Shown here in pieces: positions 1-13,355 of a stretch of 64,000 nt of DNA. Made by a program: the position numbers and the translations under genes. A model generated the notes under the pieces. It was not told where the DNA came from, made no database searches, and saw only the letters and a program-made list of their open reading frames with translations. Source of the DNA: Apus apus (taxonomy: Eukaryota > Chordata > Aves > Apodiformes > Apodidae); NCBI RefSeq assembly GCF_020740795.1, contig NC_067285.1, positions 40,894,511 to 40,958,510 of the forward strand, given 5' to 3'. Positions within the stretch are counted from its first letter, which is position 1, and every line of letters begins with the position of its first letter.

Positions 1-75
1 TCCAGCACCAGCAGCCTCTTCCAAAGGCCAGTCCTTGGCAGAGACAGCACTACCAAAAGCCACCTGCCTACTCAC

Positions 76-3000
76 CCACAACATACAAGCAGCCATGGAG
101 CTCGCTGACCCCGTTGCCAGCTCTTCTCTGACCCATCTCCTTCACTTCCATCCACTTATCCAGATGGGGATCATATTTCTCCACACTGGAAAGAGATGCT
201 ACCCCATCATTGCCACCCACAGCATAGACATGGCTCTGGAAAAGTAGAGAGATTAGTTGTCATGTGTTTAATGGGCTTTTCAGAAGCAATGTTAAAAATA
301 TAGGGGGAAAAAATGGTGTATTCATAAGGTCCTAATAATTTTATTTAACGTCAACAACAGGCTTATTTTATCTTCCAATTAAGGAAGTGAAAAAAGTAAG
401 TAGTGTTGCAGATGTTTTGCAAAGTCCACGTGGTGATGGGGGTGAAAGTGCAGGTGCCTTCAGAGCTTTTAAACATAGTGACAAACTTCTGAAAGAGACA
501 TGAAGCCTAGTGGTGTTAGAAGGGTCCTAGTACTTGTTCCCAGAACCTGTTGAATCAGAGTGCAGTTCTGTTTGAGGTGAGTGTTCTCCTCAAGGCCCTC
601 CCCTTGTGCTCAGTTCCACAGCCTTTGGATGACTGGAGGTGCTCAGACCCACCACCTGCATCTCATTGATCTTGTGCTCTGCTGTGTAGAAGCAGCTTGA
701 AAAGCAGGTTTGATTCTCAGCTGGCCCTGACTAGGAGGGTAGGGGGGGGGAACAGTCACTTACCATGAGGGCTACAGAGCCAACTCCTCCCCTGGGAGTG
801 TTCATAGGGGCCACCGTGCTCCACCGGTCAGAGTCGATGTCGTATCGTTCCACGTCGCTGAAGCAGGTGTTGTCATCCAGCCCCCCAATGGCATAAATGG
901 GGCCACCCAGGGAGGCCAGAGCAATTCCTCTCCTGAAGAAAAGCATGGGGTCAGTCATAGAATCATGGATTCATTTGGGTTGGAAGGGACCTTCAAGATC
1001 ATCTAGTTCCAACCCCCCTGCATGGGCAGGGACACCTCCCACCAGCCCAGGCTGCTCCAAGCCCCATCCAACCTGCCCTTCAACACTGCCAGGGATGGGG
1101 CAGCCACAGCTTCTCTGGGCAGCCACAGCTTCTCTGGGCAACCTGGGCCAGTGCCTCACCACCCTCACTCAAGAAGTTCCTCCTAATGTCTCACCTCAAT
1201 CTCCTCTCTTCTAGTTTTAATCCATTGCCCCTTGTCCTCTCCCTTCCTGCCCTTGTCCCAAGCCCCTCCCCAGCTTTCCTGGAGCCCCTTCAGGCACTGG
1301 AAGGTGCTCTAAGGTCTCCCTGGAGCCTTCTCTTCTCCAGGCTGAACACCCCAACTCTCCCAGCCTGTCTCCAGAGCAGAGCTGCTCCAGCCCTCTGACC
1401 ATCTTCATGGCCTCCTCTGGACTCTCTCCAGGAGCTCCATGTCCTTCGTATGCTGGAGGCTCCAGAACTGGTGTGCTGCAGGTGGGGTCTTACCAGAGCA
1501 GAGGGGCAAAATCCCCTCCCTGGCCCTGCTGGCCACACTATTTTTGTTGCAGCCCTGAACATGTTTGGTTTCTGGGCTCCAGTGCATGGTGCTGGCTCAT
1601 GTTGAGTTTCTCATCCACCATCACTCCCAAGTCCTTCTCATCTCAGCAGTTCTCAAGCCATTCTCCACCAAATCTATAATTATGGGATGCCCAGATCCAG
1701 GTGCAGGATACTGCACTTGGCCTTGTTGAACTTTCTGAGCTTGACATGGGCCCACCTCAAGCCTGTCAATGTCCCTCTGGATGGTCACCCTTCCCTCCAG
1801 TTGTTGACCCCACCACACAGCTTGGTGTCATCAGCAAACCTGATGAGGGTGCACTCAATCCCTCAGTGCAAATTCTTAACAAAAGGGAATTGGAAAAACC
1901 CACCAAGTGCAGTGTGACCCAACTGGCACCTGTTTCACACTATGGGGAAAAAAAGGAACAGAAATTTAAGAACTTGACCTCAGCTTTCCCAAGCACTCAT
2001 GTGTTATTGCTTGATGAGCAGGACTGCTGCAGCTAGAATGTTTTAGACTGCAAAAAGACAAAAGCTGCTGTTTAAAGAAAAGCAGGGGAGCATAGAATAC
2101 TGTTTTGACTGAATGTCACCTGAGACCCAAATCCTCTACTTCATGCTTGGATATGTAAGATGAGCTTAGTTGTTTGATTTTTCCAATCTTGGTACTGAAT
2201 TTTACACCTATCTTACTGAAGCTGATGGAGAACCAAAACTTGCTGGTTTTTAACTTTGTTGGTAGAGCTCCTGATGGAATTCAGAGATTATTTTTTGGGG
2301 GCTGTTAAATTATTGTATGCATAGTAGCCAGGGGAGGAGAATATAATTTGCCAAGGGTTGTGAGGCCCTGGAACAGCTTGTCCAGGGAAGTAGTGGAGTC
2401 AGCATCCCTGGAGACACTTGAAGCTGTGTAGATGTGCTGCTCAGGGCTCTGGCTCAGCAAGGGCCTTGGCAGTGCTGGGTTAAGGGTTGGACTTGATGAT
2501 CTTAAGGGTCTTTTCCAGGCAAAACAATTCTATGATCCTATATTGAAAGGCAAACCTGTGGCAGATGTTACTATGAAACTCCAGCAAGGTTTAACTGCAG
2601 TTTTTTTCCTTTCTGTTACTTTCTATTAAGTCTGTGCTAAAAATCTACCAGATTTTTTCTGTTGAATCTATCAAAATCAGGGTACAATCAGTAAGTATGG
2701 TCTAGAGTGTAAGCATTAACTTTCTCCTTCACCTAACAAGACAGGAGGCACATCATTTCACCAAGAACCTTCCTGTCTCACTACACAGAGGGCAGGTTCA
2801 CCAATCCCAAGGCAAGAGGAAAGGAGGCACCATTTTTCTATAGAGCAGATATTGTGGTAACATCTTGGGCTTATCTTCAATTGCTACAGCAGAGAACACA
2901 GACACCACCAATGGTGGCAGGGTTTTTTCTCTACCTAGTGTTCTGACAGCACCTCCATCCATGGGAGGAGTGGGGTGCAGCCAAGGCACAGCAGCCCTGT

Positions 3001-6000
3001 CATTTACCAAGACACAGAGTAAGAAACATCACAGAAATCTAGGGCTAGTGTTTGCTGAGAATACAGTGGCAGGAGGGAGGAAGAGGAGCAAAAAGCCACT
3101 TCCAGAAGTCTGGGTCTTGGGTAGGTCACAGATACAAACAGCTTCAGGACTAGGCTGTGCTCAATGTCTTACTTCTACTTGTACATGATACTTTTAGAAA
3201 CAACACATGACAAATAGAATGGAGAATTAAGGAGGTTGGCTTAAATGACAGCAGAAACAAAAAGTTACAGATATGTGTCCAGCATAATGGACACATGCTT
3301 AAAAGAATCTTAAAATGTCACAAGGCAAGACAAGTCCTCAGTTTGACTACCAGTGTTTTAAGCCTTCTGGCCTCTTGTGGCAAACACACAGGCAGCTGAG
3401 GGTTTCCTGGGCTTGAAGGATCTCACTGAATATGTTCTGCTGGCTTGCATCATATTCATGCTCAAAAAAGAGCAAAAACCCCACAGAACCAGTTAATCAG
3501 TTTTAAATTCTTTGTTGGGCATAAAAGAAAGGTCCTAGATATCAGAATGTAAGCACAGCTGGAGTAGGAGAGCTCTCTGCTTCAGAAGCCAGCCACAGCA
3601 CCAAGAAAAACAGATAAGAGGGACAACAGAGCCAAACAAACACAGCCAGTATTACAAGCCAGGGCCTCTCCCTAAAGAGGAGGATTATGCAGTTTTGCAC
3701 TGAAATACTTCTAGTAAGATACCTGCATCTCTGTGCATGTTTGTGATGTCTGCCAGCGTGTAATGGATATTTGTTTGCTTTATAGACAGTAAAAAAGGGT
3801 TTCTGACAGCATAAAATCCCAAAATAGGAGGAAAAAAGTCCTAAAAATGGCACAGGTTGGAAACCCAACTAAAAGCAGAACAAACATGATGTTTTTCAGC
3901 AACAACAAGAAATGATACATCACAGACTAGGACTGAAATTTAGGACCATAGGACATGTACCTCTTTGTGTTCATCGATGCCTTCATCATCCACTTGTTTG
4001 TGAGAGGATCAAATACTTCCATGCTTCCCAAGTGTTCATTTCCATCATGTCCACCTACTGCATAGACTTTACCTGAAACACATCCACATATTTCAGTACC
4101 AAGATTGCTTGGCAGCATTTTTGTTTTCCTTTCTGCAACATCCCTGGCTTATGTGGAGATAAAAAGCTTAAAGGTTAAAGTTTTCACATGTTTCTAATAT
4201 CAGGCTTTTAATAAGTATACATTTTGTATTTTTATATGCAGTACTCAACCAAAGAAGGTAAAAAATGATCCCTGTTCTGCTGCAGCAACACAAGGTCTGC
4301 CACATACAAAGAAAAATGGCATCACGGGTGAGAAGCTGCTCTGGACTGCACAGACCTGGTTTCTGAAGATGTGAGAGCCAAAAATTAAGGCAGGTCTGCT
4401 CTTGGGAGAGTTAGGGTCTTAGTGCTGTGCCTGTATTGGTCTAAGTATGAAGGGTATGGGTACTATCAAATTCTGGCTGACTCTGCCATGTAAGGCCATG
4501 TTTTCCACATGGATTAAAATAAATCACCTATTAAGACTTGACGCTATAGAATAGTTTGGGTTGGAAGGGACCTTTAAAGGTCACTCAGTCCAGCCTCCTC
4601 TGCAGTGAGCAGGGACACTTCCCACCAGCTTAGGTTGCTCAGAGCCCCATCCGACCTGCCCTTGAACATTTCCTGGGCATCTACCATCTCTCTGGACAAC
4701 CTGTTCCACTGTCTCACCACTCTAATTGTAAAAAAAAATCTTCCTTATAACTAGTCTAAATCTCAGTTTAAAACCATCACCCCTTGTCAGGGGCAACAGG
4801 CCCTGCCTAAAAGTCTGTCCCACCTTTCTTATAAGCCTCCTCTAGGTATTGAAAGGCTGCAGGCAGGTCTCCCCAGAGCCTTCTGCAGGTTGAGCAACCC
4901 CAGCTCTCTCAGCCTGCAGTCCTGTCTTTTCCAGAAGCATGCTCTCAGATTGTTTCAGAATCAAAAGACCCTTCACCTAGGAAGCTTTACTAAACTGAAG
5001 AATATCAGAATATCCAACAGTTAGGCCATTGAAAGACATTTATTTCTAGCAAAAGTACCAATTCCAGCACAAGGAGGAAACAAGTGCCTTTTGAATAGGG
5101 TTGCTTGAATAGGATTACTGACCTCCCACAGAGATCACCCCCACGTGCCTTCTCCTGCTGTTCATTTCAGGGCCAAAGAACCAGTTGTTCTTACTGACAG
5201 AGTAACATTCAATGCTGCGAAACGGGTCCCCAGATCCACCTCTGCCACCCACACAGAACAGCACACCTGAGGGAGACAAAAGAGGTTTCCAGAACCCTAG
5301 CAGGAAGATGGGGGACCAAGTTGCAAAGCAGAGTGAATAGAAAATTATGAAGTCCCAAAGTCCCATTTGTCTTCAAGGGGCACAGTCATTGTTCTGTGTA
5401 ACTGGATGCTGGATTTTGGCCTTTGCTTGGCAAGCTGCTCTGGCAATTAACTATCTCTTTTGCTCTTGTAAAAACAATGGCTATTTTAAACACACTTTTT
5501 GTGATTTTTTTTTTTTTTTTTTGCTTAGGGAGCTAAACAGCTTGTTACATATATCCATGTAAACATCAGGAATTGCAGTCTAATACTCATCACTCACTTG
5601 TGGTATAGGTTAGCCAAAGAGTTTAAAAGTTAGCTGAACCTTCTCACACCAGAAGCTAAGTGTCCATTGGTTTTGGTCTAGCTTTAAGTGTACTGCCTCC
5701 ACATAACAGACTTAACAGTTCTACATTCACTAGAGAGAGAGACAATCAGGATAATTAACACACTGAAGACAGAAAATGACTGCTACAGTTCTGCTAGGGA
5801 AACACAGCACATGACCTAATTACCAGCGAGGTACACCGAGGCTTTCCCAATTCTGCATCAAGTCATTAACAACCATTTATGCCAAGCTACCTAACACTGC
5901 ACACACGTGCCACCTTTTCTCCACACCACTCCCTACTGGATAATCAGACACACATTTAATTACCAGCAGTCTGCTTCCTTGGTGTTGTGCGAATGGAGTA

Positions 6001-9000
6001 CTCAAAGTCTGGCACTGCCCTGCTGCTCAGGTGAAGGTGGTAGTTTCTTGCTTCATCCAGCAAATCCCTACATTTTAGATTCTGCTTGACAATTTCTTCC
6101 TTGGCCACAACACCCATTAGGAAACAAATGGGCAAGAGAGGCAGCCGTACCTGACAGAAATGAAGACAGTTGGAGTAACTGGCTGAACTGACTTGAGTCT
6201 CACCATTCACAGTGACACACACAGAACAGATGGCAGCTTCTGAGCCAGCTGCCAGCCCCATGCTCTTCCCTGAAGAGAGTGGCTTTCATAGTTGGTTTTG
6301 GGATTTATTTTTTTTTTTCCCCCCAGCATAACAGAAATAGAAACAGTTCTTTTGGGTGACAAATGTTTGCTACAACCGTTGGCGTTTCAGCAGCGGTGGA
6401 GAATTGTCCCTTGGCTCAGGCTGAGCTGAGGAAGGATTACAAAAAAATCAGTTAAAAAATAGGTTGAGAGCAAATTGTTTCCTTCCCCAAATCCCTCCTG
6501 TGGTTCCACAGAAGAGGGCAGGTGAGCGGGCTGAGGAATGGAATGCTCCTTCTGGGTGAGGCTACAGGCAGTCACTGCCCAGAGCAACCCCTGGTGATGG
6601 GGCACATCTGGAACAAGGTCAGCCTTGCCAAGACTGCCTTGCAATGTCCTCCTCCTCACAGCCATTTCTTTCAGCAAACCTTCTATTTGTCCTTGGGAGG
6701 GAAACAGTGAGGAATATGGAGTACAATCAGGCAGAAAGGTGGGACAGGTGTTAGCAGGAGGGGAAGTAAAACCACCCTCTGACTTCCTAAGTTTTGGAAT
6801 CAGCACTCTGAAGCAGCTCAGCAGTCATGGTGAAAAAGTCTATCTCTGCTCCTGAGAGCTGCAGGATGGTGCTGTTCTATAGCTGAGTGTCCCTCTCTTC
6901 AGGTAAGCAAGTGTCTCTACTTGTTCTTCATTAGCCACTTGCTTTCACTCCCATTTCTTCCTTTACTTTGGTTTGGCTTGGCTTATTTTAGGCTGATTAA
7001 GAGCAGCACCATAGCCCTGCTAATCAACTCATGAGGTTAGTGCTGGGGGAAGAACTCAAGGCTAACAAATTCAGAACCTCATTATAACAGTTTAACTTGT
7101 AAGGCTGATTATGTGGACAAGAAATATTAAGAAGCCCCGTCCTGGTCTTCTAAATCAACTAAAGGCTCCATACACTCCTGCAAATAACTCTTATTTACAG
7201 GAAGGAGTCCACTTTTTTCATTGCTTTGTTCTAGACTCGGGTGTCCATGAATAGAATAAAGCTGTTAACCTGCTAACTCAACTGGATAAACATCCAATTT
7301 ATTTTTTAAATCTCAAATAATACTGTTTGTACCAATAACCTCATGATAGTCTATGTGAAACAGGAGGTTTTTGGAAGACAGAGTTGTCATCTTTTACCAG
7401 GAAATGTGAAAAATGAGGCACGCAGACAATGACAGCAGCAGGTTAGTGGGCCTCTCATTACTCACATGACACAAGTATTGGCAGTTCTGCCAAATGCAAA
7501 ATACTCAAGTTGGAGTTCAGTGACAACTGAAACAGCCCAGTTGATCCTACCTGCTAAGATGCATGGGATGTTTTGCAGTGCATGGCATGCTCCCCCCTCC
7601 TCCCCTAGCACAGGTTAGCCATACCTGGCTCAAGTACTGTATTTTAAACTCCCACAACCAGCACAGATGGAGCTAGAATAACTGAAGTCCCTAACACTGT
7701 GGCAGGAGGAGGTCCAGTGGGTGTTCAAAGAAGTTCAGCTTGTCCAGCTGAGAGACTTCTTGACAGCTGTGTTTATTTCAGAAGCAGTGGACTTGCTTCA
7801 AGCCTAGACAATTAAACTGCAAACTCCTTTCAGATCCTACAGATATGACTAGCAGTGCTTGTCTAGTGAGCATTCAAGGGTCAAGCTTAGGTTTCCTAGC
7901 CTGCTTGCTGGGCTAACACATAGAATCATTGAATGGTTTTGGACAGCTTGCTCTTCTGTTAATTAAATACACTGAATATTCTACATGTAGCACGACTTGA
8001 TATGACATCTCCATTACTAAGTAGCCATCTTCATGGCTACTTTCCTAGTCATGTGAAAAACCTTTGCTCTCCTTTCTTACATACAAATACCAGTGAGGGA
8101 AGTGAGCATTCCAGGCTGCAGTTACACCAAACCAAAGGAAGTGATGGTTTTATGTTCTCCAATCTGTGTAAATCTAAGAAGTCTGTGTTCTAACACAGGT
8201 CCACCTTTCTGCTGGCTCCCCAGCCACCAGTGAATACAGAAACTGGAGAAGACTACTCCTTCCTGGTGCTGGAGATCTAACTTGCCTCCCCTGACAGCTC
8301 ACAACTGAGAACACCAGGTGAGGCACCGACTGCTGAGACACCTTGAGCTCCTCCCAACTGGGTTATCCAACTAAAGCAGCCCGGGGTGGGGGGGGGCTCG
8401 CTCTGCCCTACCTGTGCCAGTATTTCATACAGCCACGTGGCGTGATGCTGCGGGTTGGCCAGCAGCCACTTGATGGCAGCGTTGTAAACTTGCTTTTCGT
8501 TCTCAATATTCAGGTCGCTGGAGGACAGGAGCTTATGGAGGTGCTGGGGGGACACGCTGACAAAGTCCTCACACTCCACCACCTCGGCGAAGTGTTCGCA
8601 GGCGTACTGGTCAGCCATGGCCATCAGGTCGATGCGGTTGTGGCTCTCTGCAAACGCCCTGACTGCCAGGCAGTTGGAGGGATGGAAGTGCAGCTTCATG
8701 TATTCACAGCACGCCTTGGCCACCAGTTCCACCTGGAGAATGCAAGCAGCATACAGGAGAGGCTGGACGTTGTCCACCGTCAGAGTGAGGCGGGAGGAGT
8801 ACACGAACTTCACCAGGTCCTCGATCGCGTCGCCGTCGAAGTCCCTGATCTCGATCAAGGTCTGCTTGGCTTCAGCCATCTCTGACAGAAACATGGCTCT
8901 GAAGTAAGGGATGACACAGGCCAGCACCAGTTTGTGGCAGGAGATAAGCTTCGAACCAACCTGGAAAAATAAAATAAAGAAAAAGAAGCAAAACCCCCAA

Positions 9001-11890
9001 GTTTTCACTGGAATGTCATCTGCAGCTAGGAAAGGAGGGGCAGTTGAGCTACCATAAGAATTCTGAACCTGATCTGCACTGAGTTACTGAATTTTGTTCC
9101 AACAAACTAACTCCATTTGCCCTGTACTTCTGACTTTAGATCAATGCATCCCAAGTTGTCACCTTGGCCTCCAAAGTAGGGCAAGGCCTTAAGGTAAGGA
9201 AGTAATAGCACTGATGCACTAAACGTGCTTTTCTTTAACAGCCATATCCTAGTTTTTATATGAAACATCCTTAGGAACCTTCTAGGTGCACCTTGGAGAC
9301 AGGAGGAGACTAGTAGGCTTGTCTGGTTTATGTGTATTTAGATGCTTTAAGCAGAGGTGAATTCTAAAGTGACATTATTAGACTGCTTAATTTAAAACCT
9401 CTGAGCTTTCACTACTGCTGAGGAGTTGATAATGCTGTTTGCAGAAGCAAAATAATGTAAAGCCACAGTAATAACAGCTCTTACAGGGATTATTAAAAGT
9501 ATTCAAGAGTTTTAGAAGCTGTTTTGCCACAAAAAATACCCTACTCCCCATGACATCAGAGCTCCCTTCCAGCTACTGTCACATATATACAATCATATTC
9601 TGAGAGCCAAGAGCTAGATCCATAATTGTTCTGCCAGCAGCAATGCCCAAGTTCCTCACCACCAGAAGTCATGCACAAAAGCAGAAAGTTCAGCTAGAGC
9701 AAATGATTCTTAAAACATGAGAAATGCATGAGCACTACAGAAACTAAAAGCAAGCCCTCCAGAAAATTCTAGTTCAAGGTACAGGGACCAGTTACTTGGA
9801 AACACTTATTTAGGAAGCCTTCAAGTAAGATGTCCACAGGGTTGCTCTAGCCTCCAGAGATTACATTCTCCACCTGAGGACTGGAAACCAAGGCAGGCAA
9901 TCTAATAGTCTTACATAACCACTGTAGCTCCACACACATATTACAAATGAACAGTTGTAGAAGCCTGCAGACACATTAAGTGTATTTTCTAAGACAAGCT
10001 TCCCTAGCAGGAGTATGTGTTTAACTTGAGCTCTGCCTTTTCTGCAGGGGTGGGTGGAAAGGGCAAAAAGAGAGGATTAAATCAAGAGAAGAGGATGGTT
10101 GTTCAGAGTTCTGAAAAGAACCTTCTTCCCCAAAACTTCTTTTAAAATGACAGATGCAAAAAGACATGATGATGATCTCTCTCAGGCAAGGTCTGTTTCG
10201 TGGCTCTCGTGCTGTATGGAGCAGCTTCAGTATTGTCCTTCAGTGTCCTACAAGCATCAAGTCACCTGTTGGGTGCCATCTGCTGCTGCATCTAGTGCCT
10301 CCTTGGCACAAGGCCGAGTGCAAGGTCCTACATGAACTGGGACAATGCCAAGCACAAACACAGGTTGGGTGGAGAATGGACTGAGAAAGAGCCCTGAGGA
10401 GAAGGACCTGGGAGTGCTGGTTGAGAAACTAAACGTGAGCTGGCAACATGCACTGGAGTCCAAAAATCAACTGTGTCCTAGGCTGCATCAAGAGCAGCTG
10501 GGATTTAGATTACAAATGAAAGAGGAGAAATTCTTCACAGTGAGGGTGGTGAGACACTGGAACAGGTTTCCCAGAGATGTTGTGGCTGCCCCATCCCTGG
10601 AAGTGTTGAAGGGCAGGTTGGATGGGGCTTGGAGCAGCCTGGTCTGGTGGGAGGTGTCCCTGCCCATGCAGGGGGGATGGAACTAGAGGATCTTTAAGGT
10701 CCCTGCCAGCACAAATCACACTTTGATTCTGATTCCTCAGTGCCTGGTGACAGGCAACTTAGTATCTCCTGTGTAGAACAGAAAAATGTTCTTTCTTCTT
10801 CTACTCCTGATGTCCAGGGTGGAAAGGAGAAAAACCTCTTCCCCTCAGAGATTTCCTTATCTCCCAAGCATTTCAGAAAGATGAGATGCCTTCTGAGGGG
10901 GCACCAGGGACACACATCTGTGGAAGATTTTTCCCTGTTAATATCTAATAGTAAAAGTGGTAGGCAAACCATTTCTCCTAAAGGCATATGTCATTTGTTC
11001 TTGGTATAGGAGCCACACTTAGTTATTTAAGAAAAAGAGATTATCTGGCACTACTAACATGTCTAGCTAAGACATACTTGGTATTTGCAGGTGCTGACAA
11101 CCAGTGCTGCTAGCTATGAATTGGTTGTCATCAGGATGTAAGTAATATACAAAGACTGCAGTAAAGCAATGCTATGCCAGAAACATAAAACTGGTTTCCT
11201 CCTCCTTTACTCTTTGAACATAGTTGTCTGGGTTTGTTTTTTTTTTACTTTCTTTGAGAATGCTGGAGGTTAGATTTGTTCCAGAAATCCTGTTTGCCAT
11301 GGAAGATCTAGCAGAGCAATAAAGAATGCAAGAATAGAAATAAAATTGAGCATTAAAGTGAGTACAAAAAGGCTACAAGAAGCTGAAACTGCACAGTAAG
11401 GCACTGATCAGCTGTGGGAGCTTGCTTAGAAAGCAAGGTAGGTGAGGTGAAAGTCATGCACTTCTTCTTTTGGACTGTCAATATCTTAAGTGTTTCCATT
11501 TAAGTTCTAAACTTCCTGAATATGAAAAAAACCCAACCCATAAGCTTATCTAGAGGTGCCTCAGATGCACCAGGTATTCTGTGGCTTCCATGCCCCTGCC
11601 CAAAATCACAGCCACCTTCAGCAGCCTTGTTCATAGCTGAACTTTCAGACTGGTAAACACAATGAATGTGTGACTATCACCTTCAGTGTAACATCACAGA
11701 GCTCTCCAGCTTCAAAGAAGCGAAGAAGAGAGCTATGAAAATCCTTCCAAGCCTCATTTGCTTCAAATACAAAGCTGTCATCTTCACCATCACTGTTGGA
11801 AGACCTGGGCTGCTGCTGCTGTGGCTGCCGCCTTTTTCCCTTTACCAGATGTTGTTTTGCCTGCTCTGGAACCATGGATTCTGAAGCCAT
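76..11890 (-). CDS. KLHL8: KLHL8, kelch-like protein 8 (BTB-BACK-Kelch), 3' end beyond window
   Basis: Coding exons, 5' to 3' on the minus strand: 11890-11681, 8960-8412, 6150-5964, 5266-5123, 4072-3961, 932-764 and 235-76. All junctions are AG/GT and the reading phase is continuous, giving 510 residues plus one base of about 620 in human KLHL8. Residues 1-70 are a polar, Gln-rich N-terminus ending in ELCDVTLK. The BTB domain covers about 65-165 and BACK about 170-285, both almost all in the 549 bp exon. Kelch blades follow, each with a GG doublet and a later Y/F-D...W: VLFCVGG, KVYAVGG, PIYAIGG, HVYAVGG, and the start of a fifth (CLYVVG). The start ATG opens MASESM, matching the family N-terminus as I remember it. 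Family knowledge: a substrate adaptor for CUL3 ubiquitin ligases; KLHL8 and worm KEL-8 are linked to rapsyn turnover. The last blades lie left of position 1. No frameshift was seen. Confidence 0.96.
236..763 (-). other. KLHL8 intron between Kelch exons
   Basis: 528 bp between two Kelch-coding exons, bounded by GTAAGT at 763 and TTTTCCAG before 235. I see no repeat, RNA gene or conserved element in it. Positions 1-75 are the beginning of the next intron (donor GTGAGT at 75). Confidence 0.8.
955..1925 (-). mobile_element. CR1 LINE fragment, minus orientation, about 0.97 kb
   Basis: It starts with the reverse complement of the CR1 3' end (TCATAGAATCATGG, then TTTGGGTTGGAAGGGACC) and continues through the Cys/Pro-rich 3' UTR into degraded ORF2 sequence near 1,690-1,900. 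It lies in the 3 kb KLHL8 intron and begins only 23 bp upstream of the 932-764 exon acceptor. Reading frames across it are broken, so it is an inert 5'-truncated copy. It runs in the same direction as KLHL8. Confidence 0.9.
2340..2545 (+). mobile_element. CR1 LINE 3' fragment, plus orientation
   Basis: A sense CR1 3' end of about 200 bp: GGCCCTGGAACAGCTTG, then GTGGAGTCAGCATCCCTGGA, then TTGGACTTGATGATCTTAAG and a tail of the TTCTATGAT type at about 2,530-2,545. It lies in the same KLHL8 intron as the 955-1,925 element. The rest of that intron (2,546-3,960) shows nothing I can name. Confidence 0.85.
4548..4955 (-). mobile_element. CR1 LINE fragment, minus orientation
   Basis: About 400 bp beginning ATAGAATAGTTTGGGTTGG and ending in the remnant of the 3' UTR that reads on the plus strand as AGCCTGCAGTCCTGTC. 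It lies in the KLHL8 intron between the exons at 5266-5123 and 4072-3961. It is more diverged than the 955-1,925 copy. Confidence 0.88.
5267..5963 (-). other. KLHL8 intron, with a poly-T run
   Basis: A 697 bp intron. The only notable element is a run of about 18 T at 5,505-5,522 (poly-A on the transcribed strand). It is not followed by a recognisable retroelement or retrocopy. Confidence 0.7.
6151..8411 (-). other. KLHL8 intron between BACK and linker exons
   Basis: 2.26 kb with no repeat family, RNA gene or coding potential that I can recognise. It is AT-rich and appears unique. Confidence 0.65.
8961..10299 (-). other. KLHL8 intron, unique part
   Basis: The 3' half of the intron between the BTB exon (8960-8412) and the first coding exon. 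No recognisable feature. The part above 10,300 holds a CR1 copy, and 10,736-11,680 again shows nothing recognisable. Confidence 0.6.
10300..10735 (+). mobile_element. CR1 LINE 3' fragment, plus orientation
   Basis: Sense CR1 sequence: the degraded C-terminal end of ORF2 (AGTGCAAGGTCCTACATG, then GAGAAGGACCTGGGAGTGCT), an internal deletion, then the 3' UTR (TGAGGGTGGTGAGACACTGG, GGTTGGATGGGGCTTGGA) and a TTTGATTCTGATTCC tail. It is opposite to KLHL8, inside its 2.7 kb intron. Confidence 0.9.
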
Positions 11891-11968
11891 TGGCTCTTTT
11901 CTTCTTTCAGTGTGTGAATAGTCAAAAACTTCTGGCGCGACAAAATCCAGTCCATCAGGAGTGAAGGC
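11891..11968 (-). other. KLHL8: KLHL8 exon 2, 5' UTR part (acceptor inferred)
   Basis: Just upstream of the KLHL8 start codon the minus strand is open with no stop back to a possible acceptor (CACTTTAG, exon starting at 11968). This is probably the untranslated 5' part of the first coding exon. In-frame translation would add about 26 residues (ending RRKEP before the MASES start) but offers no upstream ATG. The exact acceptor is inferred and could be another nearby AG. Confidence 0.45.
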
Positions 11969-12091
11969 CTAAAGTGCAGTTAAATTCTGCTTATCTTCCT
12001 GTTTCAAAAACCAAACAAACAAAGACAAAACACAAAACAGCAGATGAGACATTAGGTACTGCCAGTATCTGAGACTGATGACATGTTATAA

Positions 12092-12245
12092 ATCACAGAA
12101 TCACAGACTGGTTTGGGTTGGAAGGGACCTTAAAGATCATCCAGATCCAACCCCCTACATGGGCAGGGACACCTCCCACCAGCCCAGGTTGCTCCAAGCC
12201 CCATCCAACCTGCCCTTCAACACTGCCAGGGATGGGGCAGCCTTG
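12092..12245 (-). mobile_element. CR1 LINE 3' end fragment, minus orientation
   Basis: About 150 bp beginning AATCACAGAATCACAGACTGG and ending GCCAGGGATGGGGCAGCC. It is the terminal part of a CR1 in KLHL8 intron 1. Both ends are sharp. Confidence 0.88.
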
Positions 12246-12954
12246 TACATTTAAGCAAAATATAAAAAGCTTTTACAGAACTAGAGACCAAGAATTTACA
12301 CTTACAGAAAGACCTTGTAATGAAAATAATTTCCTTTTATCTAGCAAACTTCTAAATCCAACAGATTGATATTTAAAGCATGAACATGAGTGTTTATTAC
12401 ACATAAGTTTGCTCCTGCTAGCTTTTATTTTAGACTGTGTTCACCCAGCTTAGCTGCAGATATTTAAGGTGTCTAAGATTTATACAGCTTGGCTCAAAGG
12501 AATTGTAGCTGTACAGACATCCCAGCTTTCCCAGGGCTGAAAGATGAATCCTGGATACCAGGGACAATGGGGAGAAGGGTTTTTCTGCTTCTGTCAGTCA
12601 AATATTTTACTCTTCCTTTTACTGTGGGATTCAGTTAGGTCAAGCTTGAAGTCCACCTTTTTAGTTGCAACTAGAAGTTGTGCAACAGGGAAAGAGCAAT
12701 ATTTTTTTTCCAGCCCAGTAGTGCATTGCAAGTTTCAGCTCTGTGTTTCTAAAAGGTGTTAAAGCCAACTCAGTGAGATTTCCACTGTGAATCCACATGC
12801 TCTGAGATTACGAAGCACACAAGATAAAATGGAACACTGCTTGAAAGAACGGAGCTACTGATTCAGCAGGCAAACTGCAGTTCTGTCAGATTTTGGCAAG
12901 GGAAGCAAATGAGTTTGTAAGGTGTTAAGACAAAGTCACTGAAGAGCATATTTA

Positions 12955-13042
12955 TCATAGAATCACAGAATGGTTTGGGTTGGAAGGGACCCTAAAGGTC
13001 ATCTAGTTCCAGTACGGGCAGGGACACCTCCCACTAGGCCGT
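12955..13042 (-). mobile_element. CR1 LINE 3' terminal scrap, minus orientation
   Basis: About 85 bp: ATCATAGAATCACAGAATGG, then the GGTTGGAAGGGACC motif and GGGCAGGGACACCTCCCAC. It is a very short CR1 end in KLHL8 intron 1. Confidence 0.8.
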
Positions 13043-13205
13043 CTGTATCTGATGCTTATACAAAGGTCTTGGAGGTGCTGAGCTCTCATTTGGAAGAAGT
13101 CGAGTGCATATTTGGATTTATTAGTTTAGGACAAACTTAAGAGTACACACTTGATATTGTAGGGGAAGAAAGGAGAAACAGCCACAGACAGAAGCACATG
13201 TACCA

Positions 13206-13355
13206 GGCTGCCCCACCCCTGGAAGTGTTGAAGGGCAGGTTGGATGGGGTTGGAGCAACCTGGGCTGGTGGGAGGTGTCTCTGCCCATGCAGGGGGGTTG
13301 GATCTAGATGATCTTGAAGGTCCCTTCCAACCCAAACCACTCTGTGATTCTGTGA
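13206..13355 (+). mobile_element. CR1 LINE 3' end fragment, plus orientation
   Basis: Sense CR1 end: GCTGCCCCACCCCTGGAAG through TTGGATCTAGATGATCTTGA to an ACTCTGTGATTCTGTG tail. It lies 165 bp from an opposite-facing CR1 end at 12,955-13,042, giving a small inverted arrangement in KLHL8 intron 1. Confidence 0.88.
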